A DNA stretch of 64,000 nucleotides from Microbacterium sp. ABRD28 (GTDB taxonomy: Bacteria; Actinomycetota; Actinomycetes; Actinomycetales; Microbacteriaceae), in contig NZ_CP031015.1 in the NCBI RefSeq assembly GCF_003850245.1, positions 2,852,001 to 2,916,000 on the forward strand, given 5' to 3'. The notes beneath the pieces are model-generated. The model worked only from the letters and a program-made list of their open reading frames with translations, was not told the DNA's origin and made no database searches. Made by a program: the position numbers and the translations under genes. Shown one piece after another: positions 43,985-52,105 of the stretch (its first letter is position 1; every line of letters begins with the position of its first letter).

Positions 43985-44026
43985 GATGTATCTCCTTGTT
44001 GGGTGGTTTTATCTGCCGGGCCCGTG

Positions 44027-44542
44027 TCAGGCCGCGGACTCCTGCTTCTCACGCAGCGCGTCGACCGTGCGAACGGCCTTCGACGGCAGCGCGTTGAAGA
44101 CGTAGGCCGCCTTGGTCAGCGAGGCCTTCATCGCGCCGGCGAGCTTCGCCAGCAGGACTTCACGGCTCTCGAGATCGGCGAGCTTGTTGACCTCCTCCGC
44201 GGTGAGGGGGTTTCCGTCGAAGAATCCGCCCTTGACCACCAGGAGGGGGTGTGCCTTGGCAAAGGCACGCAGACCCTTCGCGACGGCGACCGGGTCGCCG
44301 TGCACGAACGCGATGGCCGACGGACCCTTCAGTCCCTCGTCCAGCCCCGTGACCCCCGCGTTGCCCGCGGCGATCTTGGTCAGCGTGTTCTTCACCACGG
44401 CGTATTCCGCATCCTGACGGATGGTGTTGCGAAGCTCCTTGAGCTCGGCAACCGTCAGGCCGCGGTACTCGGTGAGCAAGACGGCGGTCGAGTCCTCGAA
44501 TTGCTTCGTGAGCTCGGCGACCGATGCTTCCTTCTGCGCCAT
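44027..44542 (-). CDS. rplJ: 50S ribosomal protein L10
   Basis: This protein anchors the L7/L12 stalk to 23S rRNA. The protein has 171 residues, normal length. The N-terminal RNA-binding domain includes [18 protein letters not shown] and [11 protein letters not shown]; the C-terminal helix carries the L7/L12 docking site. The ATG at 44542 follows AAGGAGTGGCC. Upstream lies an unusually strong terminator-like hairpin (44613-44648), which suggests leader control. Confidence 0.97.
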   Translation of the reverse strand: MAQKEASVAELTKQFEDSTAVLLTEYRGLTVAELKELRNTIRQDAEYAVVKNTLTKIAAGNAGVTGLDEGLKGPSAIAFVHGDPVAVAKGLRAFAKAHPLLVVKGGFFDGNPLTAEEVNKLADLESREVLLAKLAGAMKASLTKAAYVFNALPSKAVRTVDALREKQESAA

Positions 44543-44612
44543 GGCCACTCCTTGTATCTGTGAGACGCACCACGGTGGCGGTGCGTCGGCCTGCGACATC
44601 CGGTCGTCACGG

Positions 44613-44648
44613 CAAAACAAAACGCTCCGGCGCAAGCGCACGGAGCGT
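44613..44648 (-). terminator. Intrinsic terminator in the rplJ leader (attenuator candidate)
   Basis: On the minus strand, ACGCTCCG pairs with CGGAGCGT (44641-44648 with 44622-44629), extended inside by GCGC/GCGC, followed directly by TTTGTTTT (44620-44613). It lies 80 bases before rplJ and about 110 bases after its likely promoter. No gene on this strand ends upstream, so it is better explained as an attenuator than as an ordinary terminator. The 324-base stretch 44543-44866 holds no gene, only this, the rplJ promoter and the iron box. Confidence 0.72.
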
Positions 44649-44755
44649 CATCCTGGAAAGGGTTTCGATCGTGTCACCTGCGCGGGCCCCTGCGATGCAG
44701 TGCTTCGGTCTCGGTGCTCGCGCACCTCGATGACCAGCGGTCTTCGGCTCCGACC

Positions 44756-44785
44756 ATGGTACGCCGAGCGCAGACGTCCCGCCAA
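44756..44785 (-). promoter_or_regulatory. Possible rplJ promoter
   Basis: TTGGCG (44780-44785) and TACCAT (44756-44761) on the minus strand are 18 bases apart, giving a transcript that would contain the leader hairpin. Confidence 0.4.
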
Positions 44786-44805
44786 ATCGGCGTCTCCGCC
44801 GGAAT

Positions 44806-44823
44806 GGTTAGGGTAGCCTTACC
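44806..44823. promoter_or_regulatory. DtxR/IdeR-like iron box
   Basis: GGTTAGGGTAGCCTTACC is an imperfect 18-base palindrome. Its core AGGNTAGNCTNACC agrees with the actinobacterial DtxR/IdeR iron box at every fixed position. It lies 43 bases before the ferric iron-binding protein gene, where iron-loaded DtxR would repress. Confidence 0.72.
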
Positions 44824-44866
44824 ATGGCGCTTCCGCCTTCCCTCCCCTCCCCCAAGGATGTCCTGC

Positions 44867-45907
44867 ATGCCCTCTCGCCGCTCCACGCTCCTCGTCGCCG
44901 CCGTCGCCGGCCTCGTCGTCCTGTCGCTGACGGCCTGCGCCGGGCAGACCCCCGGTGACCCGGGCACGCCGTCGGACGAACCGCAGACGCTGACGGTGTA
45001 CTCCGGCCGAGACGCCGAGCTCATCGACCCGCTCATGGAGATGTTCGAGGAGCAGTCGGGAATCGACGTCGAAGTGCGCTACGCCGGGACCACGGAGCTG
45101 GCTGCGCAGCTGCTCGAAGAGGGCGAGCGCACGCCCGCGCAGGTCTTCCTCTCGCAGGACGCCGGCGCGTTGGGCGCCGTCTCCGACGCCGGCATGTTCG
45201 CGACCCTTCCCGATGAGATCACCTCGCTCGTGCCGGCCGAGTACACCTCGTCGGATGGATCGTGGGTGGGATTGACCGGACGAGCCCGCGTGATCGCGTA
45301 TGACAGCGAGAAGTACACCGCCGACCAGGTGCCCGGCGACGTTCTGGAACTCGTCGAACCCGAATGGGCCGGGAAAGTGGGCATCGTGCCGAGCAACGCC
45401 TCGTTCCAGGCGTTCGTCACCGCGCTGCGCGTGAGCGAGGGAGAAGATGTGGCCAGGTCCTGGCTGGAAGGCCTGGTGGCCGGAGACGCCCCGATCTACG
45501 CGAGCAACGGCGAACTGCTCGAAGCCGTCAATTCCGGGGCCGTGGACCTCGGGCTGATCAATCACTACTACTGGGCGCGATCGGAGCAGGACCCCGCGAC
45601 GCTGCGCGCGCAGCTGAAGTTCGGAGATCCCGGCTCGATCTCCGCGCTGGTCAATGTCACCGGGGTCGGAGTGCTCACCGGGGCCGCGGATTCACCCGAG
45701 GCCATCGCGTTGGTCGAGTTCCTCGTGTCGGAGGAAGCGCAGACCTACTTCCGCGAGGAGACCTTCGAGTACCCGCTCGTGGGAGACCTCCCGGGACCCG
45801 AGGGCGTTCCGGCACGGGAGGATCTCGGCGCCCCCGACATCGACCTGTCCGACCTCGCATCGCTTCAGGAGACGGTGGCGCTGATCACCGAGGCGGGACT
45901 GCTCTGA
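44867..45907 (+). CDS. Ferric iron ABC transporter substrate-binding lipoprotein (FbpA-like)
   Basis: This 346-residue lipoprotein has lipobox LTAC (C24). The mature domain starts LTVYSGRDAELIDPLMEMFE, as in FbpA ferric-binding proteins. The paired tyrosines that bind Fe(III) in FbpA are present in LINHYYWAR. The ATG at 44867 is preferred to 44858 because AAGGA is then 8 bases upstream. It heads a three-gene operon with permease and ATPase, and the iron box upstream supports an iron substrate. Confidence 0.9.
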   Translation: MPSRRSTLLVAAVAGLVVLSLTACAGQTPGDPGTPSDEPQTLTVYSGRDAELIDPLMEMFEEQSGIDVEVRYAGTTELAAQLLEEGERTPAQVFLSQDAGALGAVSDAGMFATLPDEITSLVPAEYTSSDGSWVGLTGRARVIAYDSEKYTADQVPGDVLELVEPEWAGKVGIVPSNASFQAFVTALRVSEGEDVARSWLEGLVAGDAPIYASNGELLEAVNSGAVDLGLINHYYWARSEQDPATLRAQLKFGDPGSISALVNVTGVGVLTGAADSPEAIALVEFLVSEEAQTYFREETFEYPLVGDLPGPEGVPAREDLGAPDIDLSDLASLQETVALITEAGLL

Positions 45908-47520
45908 CCGCCGCGCCGGTCATCGCACGTCCGGGCCGACGGCCGCGGACGTCGTCTCGGCGCGCCCCCCTCCCCCTCCTGGCCGCCGCGGCGCTCGTCG
46001 CGGCGTGCGCGGCGGCACCGCTGGTCCAGCTCATCGTCCGGGCGGCGTCCGGTGGCGCCGAGGCGGCGGCGACGGCGCTGCTGCGACCACGCACCGTCGA
46101 GCTCCTGGCGAACACGCTGATCCTGGTCGCGACGGTGAGCGTCGCGGCGCTGCTGCTGGGGATCACGCTCGCCGTCGCGGCGGTCCGGGTGCGTCTTCCC
46201 GGACGGCGCCTGTGGTGGGTGGCGCTCTGCCTGCCGCTCGCCGTTCCGAGCTTCGTCGCCGCCTTCGCCTGGACGGCCACGTGGCCGACGGTCGACGGCT
46301 TCTGGCCGCTCGTGATCGTCCTCACCCTGTGCACCGCGCCGTATGTGACGCTTCCGGCGATGGCTGCGCTGTCCACCCTCGACGACGGCCTGGTGGATGT
46401 CGCCCGCACCCTCGGCAGGAGCCGGGCCCGGGTCTTCCTCACCATCGTGCTCCCGCACGTCCTCCCTGCCGCGGCCGCCGGAGCGCTGTTGGTCGCGCTG
46501 TACACCCTTTCCGACTTCGGCGCACCGGCGATCCTCCGCTTCGAGACCCTGACCACGGGCATCTACGCGCAGTTCAGCAGCGGGTTCGACCGCACTCTTG
46601 CCGCCACCACGGCTCTGCTCCTGGCCGTCGTCGCGATGTTCTGCGTCGCGGGCGAGCGCGTCGTCCGCCCGCGACCCGCCCGCATCCGCACCGCGGTGAC
46701 CTCGCGTCCGCCGACCGAGCTCGGTCGCGCTCGCACTGCCCTGACGCTGTGCGGACTCGGTGCGGTCACCGCGGCCGCCGTGGCCTTCCCGCTCGTGGCC
46801 CTGGGGATTCGGATGCTCAGCAGCGACCGGTACTCCTCGGCACCCACCGACCTCGTCGGCGCTCTGGTCACGACCCTGGGCGTCTCCGCGCTGGCTGCCA
46901 CCGTCGCCGTGCTCCTCGCCCTGCCGGTCAGCGTGCTGGCGGCGCGCTTCCGCGGCCCGGTCGTCGCCGGCCTGGAGTCGGTGTCCTACCTCGGGCACGC
47001 GCTCCCGGGCGTCGTGGTGGCCCTGGCCCTGGTGACCCTGTCGCTGCAGTTCTTCCCCGGCGCCTACCAGAGCATCCTCGTCCTGCTCGTGGCCTACGCC
47101 GTCCTGTTCCTGCCCAAGACCGTCGGCGCCTCGCGCACCGCCGTCGCGCAGGTTCCGCCGGAGCTCGAGGAGGTCTCGCGCTCGCTCGGCCGCGGCCCCG
47201 TCCGCACCTGGATCCGGGTGACCCTCCCCGCCGCGCTCCCCGGCATCCTCGCCGGATGGGTGCTCGTGGCCACCGCCGTCGCCAAAGAGCTGCCCGCGAC
47301 GCTCATGCTGCGTCCGATCGGATTCGAGACCCTCGCCACCGAGCTGTGGAGCAAGACCTCGCTCGGCGCCTACGGTGCGGCCGCCCCCGTGGGTCTTCTG
47401 CTCATCGTCGCCGGAATCGCACCGGCGCTGCTGCTGGCCCGCGGACTGGAACGCCGACGCGGATCCGACGGGCCGACGCGCGCCGACGCGCTCGCCGGCA
47501 CCGTGAGGAGGGAAGCATGA
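45904..47520 (+). CDS. Ferric iron ABC transporter permease (FbpB-like, CTG start likely)
   Basis: This 538-residue fused permease has twelve helices and two EAA loops (DVARTLGRSRARVFLTIVL and EEVSRSLGRGPVRTWIRVTL), as in FbpB/SfuB. There is no in-frame ATG, GTG or TTG near the expected N-terminus; the best start is the CTG at 45904, which overlaps the binding protein stop as CTGA and gives a basic N-terminus before helix 1. That mirrors the ATGA/GTGA overlaps elsewhere in the window. Start choice is uncertain by about 20 codons. Confidence 0.87.
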   Translation: MTAAPVIARPGRRPRTSSRRAPLPLLAAAALVAACAAAPLVQLIVRAASGGAEAAATALLRPRTVELLANTLILVATVSVAALLLGITLAVAAVRVRLPGRRLWWVALCLPLAVPSFVAAFAWTATWPTVDGFWPLVIVLTLCTAPYVTLPAMAALSTLDDGLVDVARTLGRSRARVFLTIVLPHVLPAAAAGALLVALYTLSDFGAPAILRFETLTTGIYAQFSSGFDRTLAATTALLLAVVAMFCVAGERVVRPRPARIRTAVTSRPPTELGRARTALTLCGLGAVTAAAVAFPLVALGIRMLSSDRYSSAPTDLVGALVTTLGVSALAATVAVLLALPVSVLAARFRGPVVAGLESVSYLGHALPGVVVALALVTLSLQFFPGAYQSILVLLVAYAVLFLPKTVGASRTAVAQVPPELEEVSRSLGRGPVRTWIRVTLPAALPGILAGWVLVATAVAKELPATLMLRPIGFETLATELWSKTSLGAYGAAAPVGLLLIVAGIAPALLLARGLERRRGSDGPTRADALAGTVRREA

Positions 47521-48548
47521 CGACCCGCGTGGAGCAGGTGCGCGCCGCCTATGAAGAGCGCGAGGTGCTGCACGGCGTCGATCTCGTCATCGGTCCCGGC
47601 GAACGGGTGAGCGTGCTCGGGCCGTCGGGGAGCGGCAAATCCACACTCCTGCGCGTCATCGCGGGCCTGCACCCCGCTGCCGGCGGACGTGTCGTCATCG
47701 ACGGCGACGACGTCACCGTGCTCCCGCCGGAGGCACGCGGGATCGGGCTGGTCCCCCAGGAGGGCGCGCTGTTCCCGCACCTCGACGTCGCCGCGAACGT
47801 CGGCTACGGCATCCGAGGCCTCCGCCTCCGTCACGCGCACCGCGATCCCCGCGTCCGCGGCCTGGTGGACGTCGTCGGTCTCGGCGGTCTCCTCCGTCGC
47901 CGCCCCCATGAGTTGTCCGGTGGTCAGCGACAGCGTGTCGCCGTCGCCCGCGCGCTCGCGCACGAGCCCCGTCTGGTGCTCCTGGACGAGCCGTTCAGTG
48001 CGCTGGATGCCGGCCTGCGGCAGCAGGTGCGCGACGACGTCGCCCAGATCCTCCGCGACCGCGGTGTGGGGGTGGCACTGATCACCCACGATCAGGAGGA
48101 GGCGCTCTCGCTCGGCGATCGCGTGGCGGTGATGCGCGACGGGCGGATCGTGCAGGCCGGCACGCCCCGCGAGGTGTACACCGCGCCGGTGGACGCGTGG
48201 ACGGCGCGCTTCCTCGGCGAAGCCCTGGTGCTGCCGGCCGAGGCCCGCAGCGACCGGGCCACCTGTGCGCTCGGCGTCATCGCGCTCGCCGCACCCGCGC
48301 AGGGCGCGGTGGCGATCGTCCTGCGGCCCGAGCAGATCGCCCTGGACGCCGCCTCGAGCCCGACCCCGGGCCCCGGCTCGGGAGAGGTGATCCGCGTGCG
48401 CTACTTCGGGCATGACGTCCTGGTCGACCTCCGGCTCGACGGCGGGACCGGGCTCACGGTCCGGACCGGCCCCGACACGCACGTCTCCCCCGGTCAACGC
48501 GCAACGATCTCGGTGCACGGCGCCGCGGTCGCCGTCGCCCCGGAGTGA
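47517..48548 (+). CDS. Ferric iron ABC transporter ATP-binding protein (FbpC-like)
   Basis: This 343-residue ATPase has Walker A GPSGSGKST (about 36-44), signature LSGGQRQRVAVARAL, Walker B LVLLDEPFSALD and H-loop ITHD. Q-loop region VPQEGALFPHLDVAANVGYG is of the FbpC type. A C-terminal OB-like regulatory domain starts near residue 240. The ATG overlaps the permease stop in ATGA with GAGGAGG upstream. It completes the iron importer. Confidence 0.92.
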   Translation: MTTRVEQVRAAYEEREVLHGVDLVIGPGERVSVLGPSGSGKSTLLRVIAGLHPAAGGRVVIDGDDVTVLPPEARGIGLVPQEGALFPHLDVAANVGYGIRGLRLRHAHRDPRVRGLVDVVGLGGLLRRRPHELSGGQRQRVAVARALAHEPRLVLLDEPFSALDAGLRQQVRDDVAQILRDRGVGVALITHDQEEALSLGDRVAVMRDGRIVQAGTPREVYTAPVDAWTARFLGEALVLPAEARSDRATCALGVIALAAPAQGAVAIVLRPEQIALDAASSPTPGPGSGEVIRVRYFGHDVLVDLRLDGGTGLTVRTGPDTHVSPGQRATISVHGAAVAVAPE

Positions 48549-48599
48549 GCGCACCCGCCGTCTCGGGTGTCGCGTCCCGCCACCACCGCCACCCCGGGT

Positions 48600-48605
48600 T
48601 ACCCT
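48600..48605 (+). promoter_or_regulatory. Leaderless-type -10 element (TACCCT)
   Basis: TACCCT lies 7 bases before the GTG at 48613. Confidence 0.45.
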
Positions 48606-48612
48606 CGAACGC

Positions 48613-49269
48613 GTGACACCCGAACTCGCCGCCCGCATCGTCGCGGATTCCCGCGATCGGGTCGCATGGGTGCGGGCCCGCTCCCGTGGGATCACGGCGA
48701 CCGACGTGGCAGCGCTCACCTCCGAGCGCGTCATCCCCCGAGCCGCCGACGCCAAGCTCATGGGCTCGAACTTCTCGGGCAACGCCTATACCGCTCACGG
48801 ACGAATCCGCGAGCCCGAGATCGCCGCGTGGGTGGCCGCCACCCACGGGATCCGGCCATCGAGCGCGCTCTTCCACGCCGAGATCGAGAAGCGCCACCTC
48901 GCCACTCCCGACGGCATCGCCGTCGATCCGACCGGCCGCGTGGTCCTCGCCGAGATCAAGACGACGAAGAAGGCGTGGCGGAGCATCCCCCGCACCTACC
49001 TCCGGCAGGTGTGGTGGCAGCAGCATGTCCTGGGCGCCGAACGCACCCTCGTCGTCTGGGAGGAGCACGACGGCTTCGTCCCCGTGGGCGATGAGCCCCG
49101 GTGCGCCTGGGTCGATCGCGACGAGGTCGAGATCGGTCGACTGGTGCGCCTGGCGACATCCCTCATCGACGAGCTGTACCGACGCACGCAGCTGTCGCGA
49201 GCCGAGCGGATGACGCAACCCGCCGGCCCGCCCGCGCAGCCCTATCGCGCGCTCGCCCTCGCTGACTGA
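48613..49269 (+). CDS. YqaJ-type viral recombinase family nuclease
   Basis: This 218-residue protein resembles YqaJ/lambda exonuclease-like nucleases of the PD-(D/E)XK superfamily. Visible are RSRGITATDVAALT (about 24-36), HGRIREPEIAAW with the conserved Glu (E67), and the active site D100 followed by LAEIKTTK (E114, K116). Such enzymes usually work in phage recombination with a single-strand annealing protein, but no phage gene lies near it here. The GTG start is supported by TACCCT 7 bases upstream. Chromosomal role unknown. Confidence 0.82.
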   Translation: MTPELAARIVADSRDRVAWVRARSRGITATDVAALTSERVIPRAADAKLMGSNFSGNAYTAHGRIREPEIAAWVAATHGIRPSSALFHAEIEKRHLATPDGIAVDPTGRVVLAEIKTTKKAWRSIPRTYLRQVWWQQHVLGAERTLVVWEEHDGFVPVGDEPRCAWVDRDEVEIGRLVRLATSLIDELYRRTQLSRAERMTQPAGPPAQPYRALALAD

Positions 49270-49278
49270 CGCAGCCGG

Positions 49279-49782
49279 TCAGCGCAACGTCGTGACCGTC
49301 CGGCTGGTCGCATTCCAGATGCGCAGTCCCGTGACCTCGCCGACGTGCGGGGAGAGGTCGATCGCCTCGACGGCCGCGCCGAGATCGGCGAGCCTCACCC
49401 GGCGGGCCATCGTCACGTGCGGCGTCCAGTCGTCGGGCGCGGTGTGCGCGTAGCGCTCGTCGGCCGGGCCGAGAGCGGCGGCGACGCGGCGATGGAACTC
49501 CGCCAGCGGAGCCGTGACGATCACCTGCCAGCTGACGACCGCCTGACCCGAGCGCGGGAACAGCAGCACCCCACCGAGACGGAGGGTGAGGGGAAGCAGA
49601 TCCGCGAGGTCCGCGAGCTTGTCGAGGTCGGGTGAATCGCGCACGGCCACAGTGATGTGGGGCCGGTTGCTCTCGCCGGTGTGGCGGCCGGCGCTCGGCA
49701 GTCCGGCGTCGATCAGACGCTGCCACGCGGCACGGGCGAGCGCATCCGTGGCGGCGTCGGGCAGCACCTCGACACTGATCAC
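49279..49782 (-). CDS. 2'-5' RNA ligase-like (2H phosphoesterase) protein
   Basis: This protein has 167 residues from the GTG at 49782. The two HxT motifs of the 2H phosphoesterase superfamily are present: RPHITVAV (H42, T44) and TPHVTMAR (H122, T124). Family members cleave or form 2'-5' RNA links or act on cyclic phosphates; the true substrate is unknown. An open frame extends 19 codons further, but GGAGGA and the conserved VISVEVL start support the GTG. It converges with the YqaJ-type gene. Confidence 0.82.
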   Translation of the reverse strand: MISVEVLPDAATDALARAAWQRLIDAGLPSAGRHTGESNRPHITVAVRDSPDLDKLADLADLLPLTLRLGGVLLFPRSGQAVVSWQVIVTAPLAEFHRRVAAALGPADERYAHTAPDDWTPHVTMARRVRLADLGAAVEAIDLSPHVGEVTGLRIWNATSRTVTTLR

Positions 49783-49831
49783 TCCTCCATCCTTGCGTGA
49801 GCCGAGGCCGGGGACCCAGCTCTCCACATTC

Positions 49832-49875
49832 GTTGACAAAGATCAACATTCGGAATATCGTTGATATAAATCAAC
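49832..49875 (+). promoter_or_regulatory. MFS/marR promoter with two GTTGA-N6-TCAAC operators
   Basis: GTTGACAAAGATCAAC (49832-49847) and GTTGATATAAATCAAC (49860-49875) are two palindromes 28 bases apart. The first covers the -35 TTGACA (49833-49838); TATCGT (49856-49861), 17 bases further on, is the -10; the second lies at the transcription start. This is a clear repressor arrangement, most likely for the MarR protein of the same operon. The stretch is markedly AT-rich for this genome. Confidence 0.8.
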
Positions 49876-49889
49876 CTTCAGGAGGACAC

Positions 49890-51551
49890 GTGGCGAGGAA
49901 TGCAGACGCTCCACCGGCTCACCGGCCCGGCGTGGTGAAGGCGCTCATCGGGCTCCTCCTCGGCATGTTCGTGTCGATGCTCGCCTCCACAGTGGTCTCG
50001 ACCTCGCTGCCGGTGATCGTGCACGACCTCGACGGCGACCAGGCCGCGTACACGTGGGTGGTGACCGCGACGCTGCTGACCACCGCCATCTCCACCCCGG
50101 TCTGGGGGAAGCTCGCCGATCTGTTCGACCGCAAGCTCCTCATCCAGATCGCGATCGTGATCTTCGTGCTTGCGACGGCGGCCGCCGGGTTCTCGCAGAA
50201 CCCCGAGACCCTCATCGCCTTCCGCGCGCTGCAGGGAGTGGGCGCGGGCGGGCTCGCCGCCCTCAGTCAGGTGATCATGGCCGACATCATCAGCCCGCGC
50301 GAGCGCGGCCGCTACATGGGACTGTTCGGTGCCGTGATGGCGGTGGCCACGATCGGCGGGCCGCTCCTCGGCGGGGTCATCACCGATGCCTTCGGCTGGC
50401 GGTGGAACTTCTTCGTCGCCCTCCCCGTCGCCGTCGCCGCCCTCATCATCCAGCAGCGCACCCTGCATCTGCCGGGGCGCCCGCGCCGCGCGGTGCGGAT
50501 CGACTACGTGGGGATCGTCCTGCTCAGCGCCGCCGTGTCGCTGCTGCTGGTGTGGGTGACGAACGCCGGCACGTCGTTCGACTGGTGGAGCCTGCCGACG
50601 GGCCTCATGGTGGGAGGGTCGGCCTTGGCGACCCTCCTGTTCATCGTCGTCGAGCTGCGCACCGCCGAGCCGCTCATCCCGCTCCGCCTCTTCCGCAGCG
50701 CCACCTTCTCGCTCGCGGTGGTCGCCTCCATCGCCACGGGCATCTCGATGTTCGGCACCACGGTCTTCCTCAGCCAGTACATGCAGATGGCCCGGGGAGC
50801 CACCCCCACCGAGGCGGGCATCATGACGATCCCGATGATCGCGGGGCTGCTCCTCGCCTCCGTCATCATCGGTGCGCTGATCTCGCGCTACGGCCACTGG
50901 AAGCCCTACCTGATCGTCGGCGGTGTCCTGCTCACCGCCGGCACCGCCCTGCTCTCGACGATCCACTACGACACCCCGTTCGTCCTGGTGTCGGTGTACA
51001 TGTTCCTCCTCGGCGCCGGTGTCGGCATGACCATGCAGAACCTCGTGCTGGTCGTGCAGAACACCGCCGATCCGCGGGAGATGGGGGTGGCGAGCTCCGG
51101 CGTGACCTTCTTCCGCAGCCTCGGCGGCACGATCGGGGTGTCGGTGATGGGCGCGGCCCTGGCCAGCCAGGCGACCACCCTCACCGGCGAACGTCAGGGC
51201 GACATCGCGACCGCGCTGTCGAACCTCGGCGCCGAAGGCGCAACCCTCGCGCAGGAGCTGCAGTCGGGCACGATCCCGCAGGTCGCCGCCCTCCCCGAGG
51301 CGCTCCGGGTGATCTTCGAGGATGTCTACGCTCAGGCGATCGCGCACTCGTTCCTCATCGCCGTGCCGGTGGCGATCCTCAGTCTGATCGCGATCGTGTT
51401 CCTCCCGAACACACCACTGAATCGGATGACGACGACCGAGCGCATCCACGCCGGCGAAGCCGATCTCGCCACCGTGTCCACCAGCACGGGGATGAACGCC
51501 CTTCCCGCCACCGGTCGGACCCCTGCCCCGCGGGCCGCGCGCCGGCGGTGA
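49890..51551 (+). CDS. DHA2 family multidrug MFS transporter (EmrB/QacA type)
   Basis: This 553-residue proton-driven exporter has 14 helices. The family blocks SMLASTVVSTSLPVIVHDL, TPVWGKLADLFDRK (loop 2-3) and GGPLLGGVITDAFGWRWNF (motif C) are present. A Thr/Ala-rich cytoplasmic tail ends the protein. The GTG at 49890 has GGAGGACAC just upstream. It precedes a MarR gene by 23 bases, the usual drug-efflux/repressor pair; substrates are unknown. Confidence 0.92.
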   Translation: MARNADAPPAHRPGVVKALIGLLLGMFVSMLASTVVSTSLPVIVHDLDGDQAAYTWVVTATLLTTAISTPVWGKLADLFDRKLLIQIAIVIFVLATAAAGFSQNPETLIAFRALQGVGAGGLAALSQVIMADIISPRERGRYMGLFGAVMAVATIGGPLLGGVITDAFGWRWNFFVALPVAVAALIIQQRTLHLPGRPRRAVRIDYVGIVLLSAAVSLLLVWVTNAGTSFDWWSLPTGLMVGGSALATLLFIVVELRTAEPLIPLRLFRSATFSLAVVASIATGISMFGTTVFLSQYMQMARGATPTEAGIMTIPMIAGLLLASVIIGALISRYGHWKPYLIVGGVLLTAGTALLSTIHYDTPFVLVSVYMFLLGAGVGMTMQNLVLVVQNTADPREMGVASSGVTFFRSLGGTIGVSVMGAALASQATTLTGERQGDIATALSNLGAEGATLAQELQSGTIPQVAALPEALRVIFEDVYAQAIAHSFLIAVPVAILSLIAIVFLPNTPLNRMTTTERIHAGEADLATVSTSTGMNALPATGRTPAPRAARRR

Positions 51552-51560
51552 GGACGACGT

Positions 51561-51566
51561 TAGTCT
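51561..51566 (+). promoter_or_regulatory. Possible internal -10 element (TAGTCT) for marR
   Basis: TAGTCT lies 8 bases before the marR ATG, so the repressor may also have its own leaderless promoter. Confidence 0.35.
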
Positions 51567-51574
51567 CGAAGGCG

Positions 51575-52033
51575 ATGAGCGCCGCACCCGACCCCGACGC
51601 CCGCACGGAGGCCGTGCGGGCGCTCGAGGCGGAATTCAGCGGTCTCATCCATCAGGTGCGCCGGATCGTCAGTGAGAACGCCGAGCGGGTGAGCCCCGGC
51701 ATGCTGCCCGCCGCTTACAAGGTGTTCACCACGATCGTCCGCCGCGAACGCGTGACGCAGTCGGAGCTCTCCGAGATGCTCGTCGCCGACAAGGGCCAGA
51801 TCAGTCGCACCGTGCGCGAGCTCGAGGAGCTGGGGCTCATCGGACGCGAACCCGATCCCACCGACCGCCGCTCCAGCATCCTCTTCCCCACTCCGTTCGG
51901 CCTGGAGCGGCTCGCCGAGGCTCGAGCACCGCAGGAGAGCACGCTCCTGCACGCCCTCGAGGAGTGGTCGATCGACGACATCCAGACCCTCACCCGCCTG
52001 CTGCACGCCCTCACGGCGCGCGAACGTCCCTGA
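51575..52033 (+). CDS. MarR family transcriptional regulator
   Basis: This 152-residue winged-helix protein has the recognition helix region VTQSELSEMLVADKGQISRT (about 62-81) and the wing with DPTDRRSSILFPT (about 94-107), where DxRR is diagnostic for MarR. It lies 23 bases after the MFS exporter. It probably represses the operon by binding the twin palindromes at 49832-49875 and is released by the exported drug; that is inferred. A strong terminator follows. Confidence 0.92.
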   Translation: MSAAPDPDARTEAVRALEAEFSGLIHQVRRIVSENAERVSPGMLPAAYKVFTTIVRRERVTQSELSEMLVADKGQISRTVRELEELGLIGREPDPTDRRSSILFPTPFGLERLAEARAPQESTLLHALEEWSIDDIQTLTRLLHALTARERP

Positions 52034-52064
52034 GCAGCATCCGGCAAGAGGGACAGCGCCGGTA

Positions 52065-52099
52065 CCGGAGCCCGCGCTCCCCCCTTGCGCGGGCTCCGG
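52065..52099. terminator. Bidirectional terminator between marR and the isomerase gene
   Basis: Perfect 13-base arms (52065-52077 and 52087-52099) with a 9-base loop lie between two convergent genes. It serves both. Confidence 0.75.
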
Positions 52100-52105
52100 A
52101 GCGTG

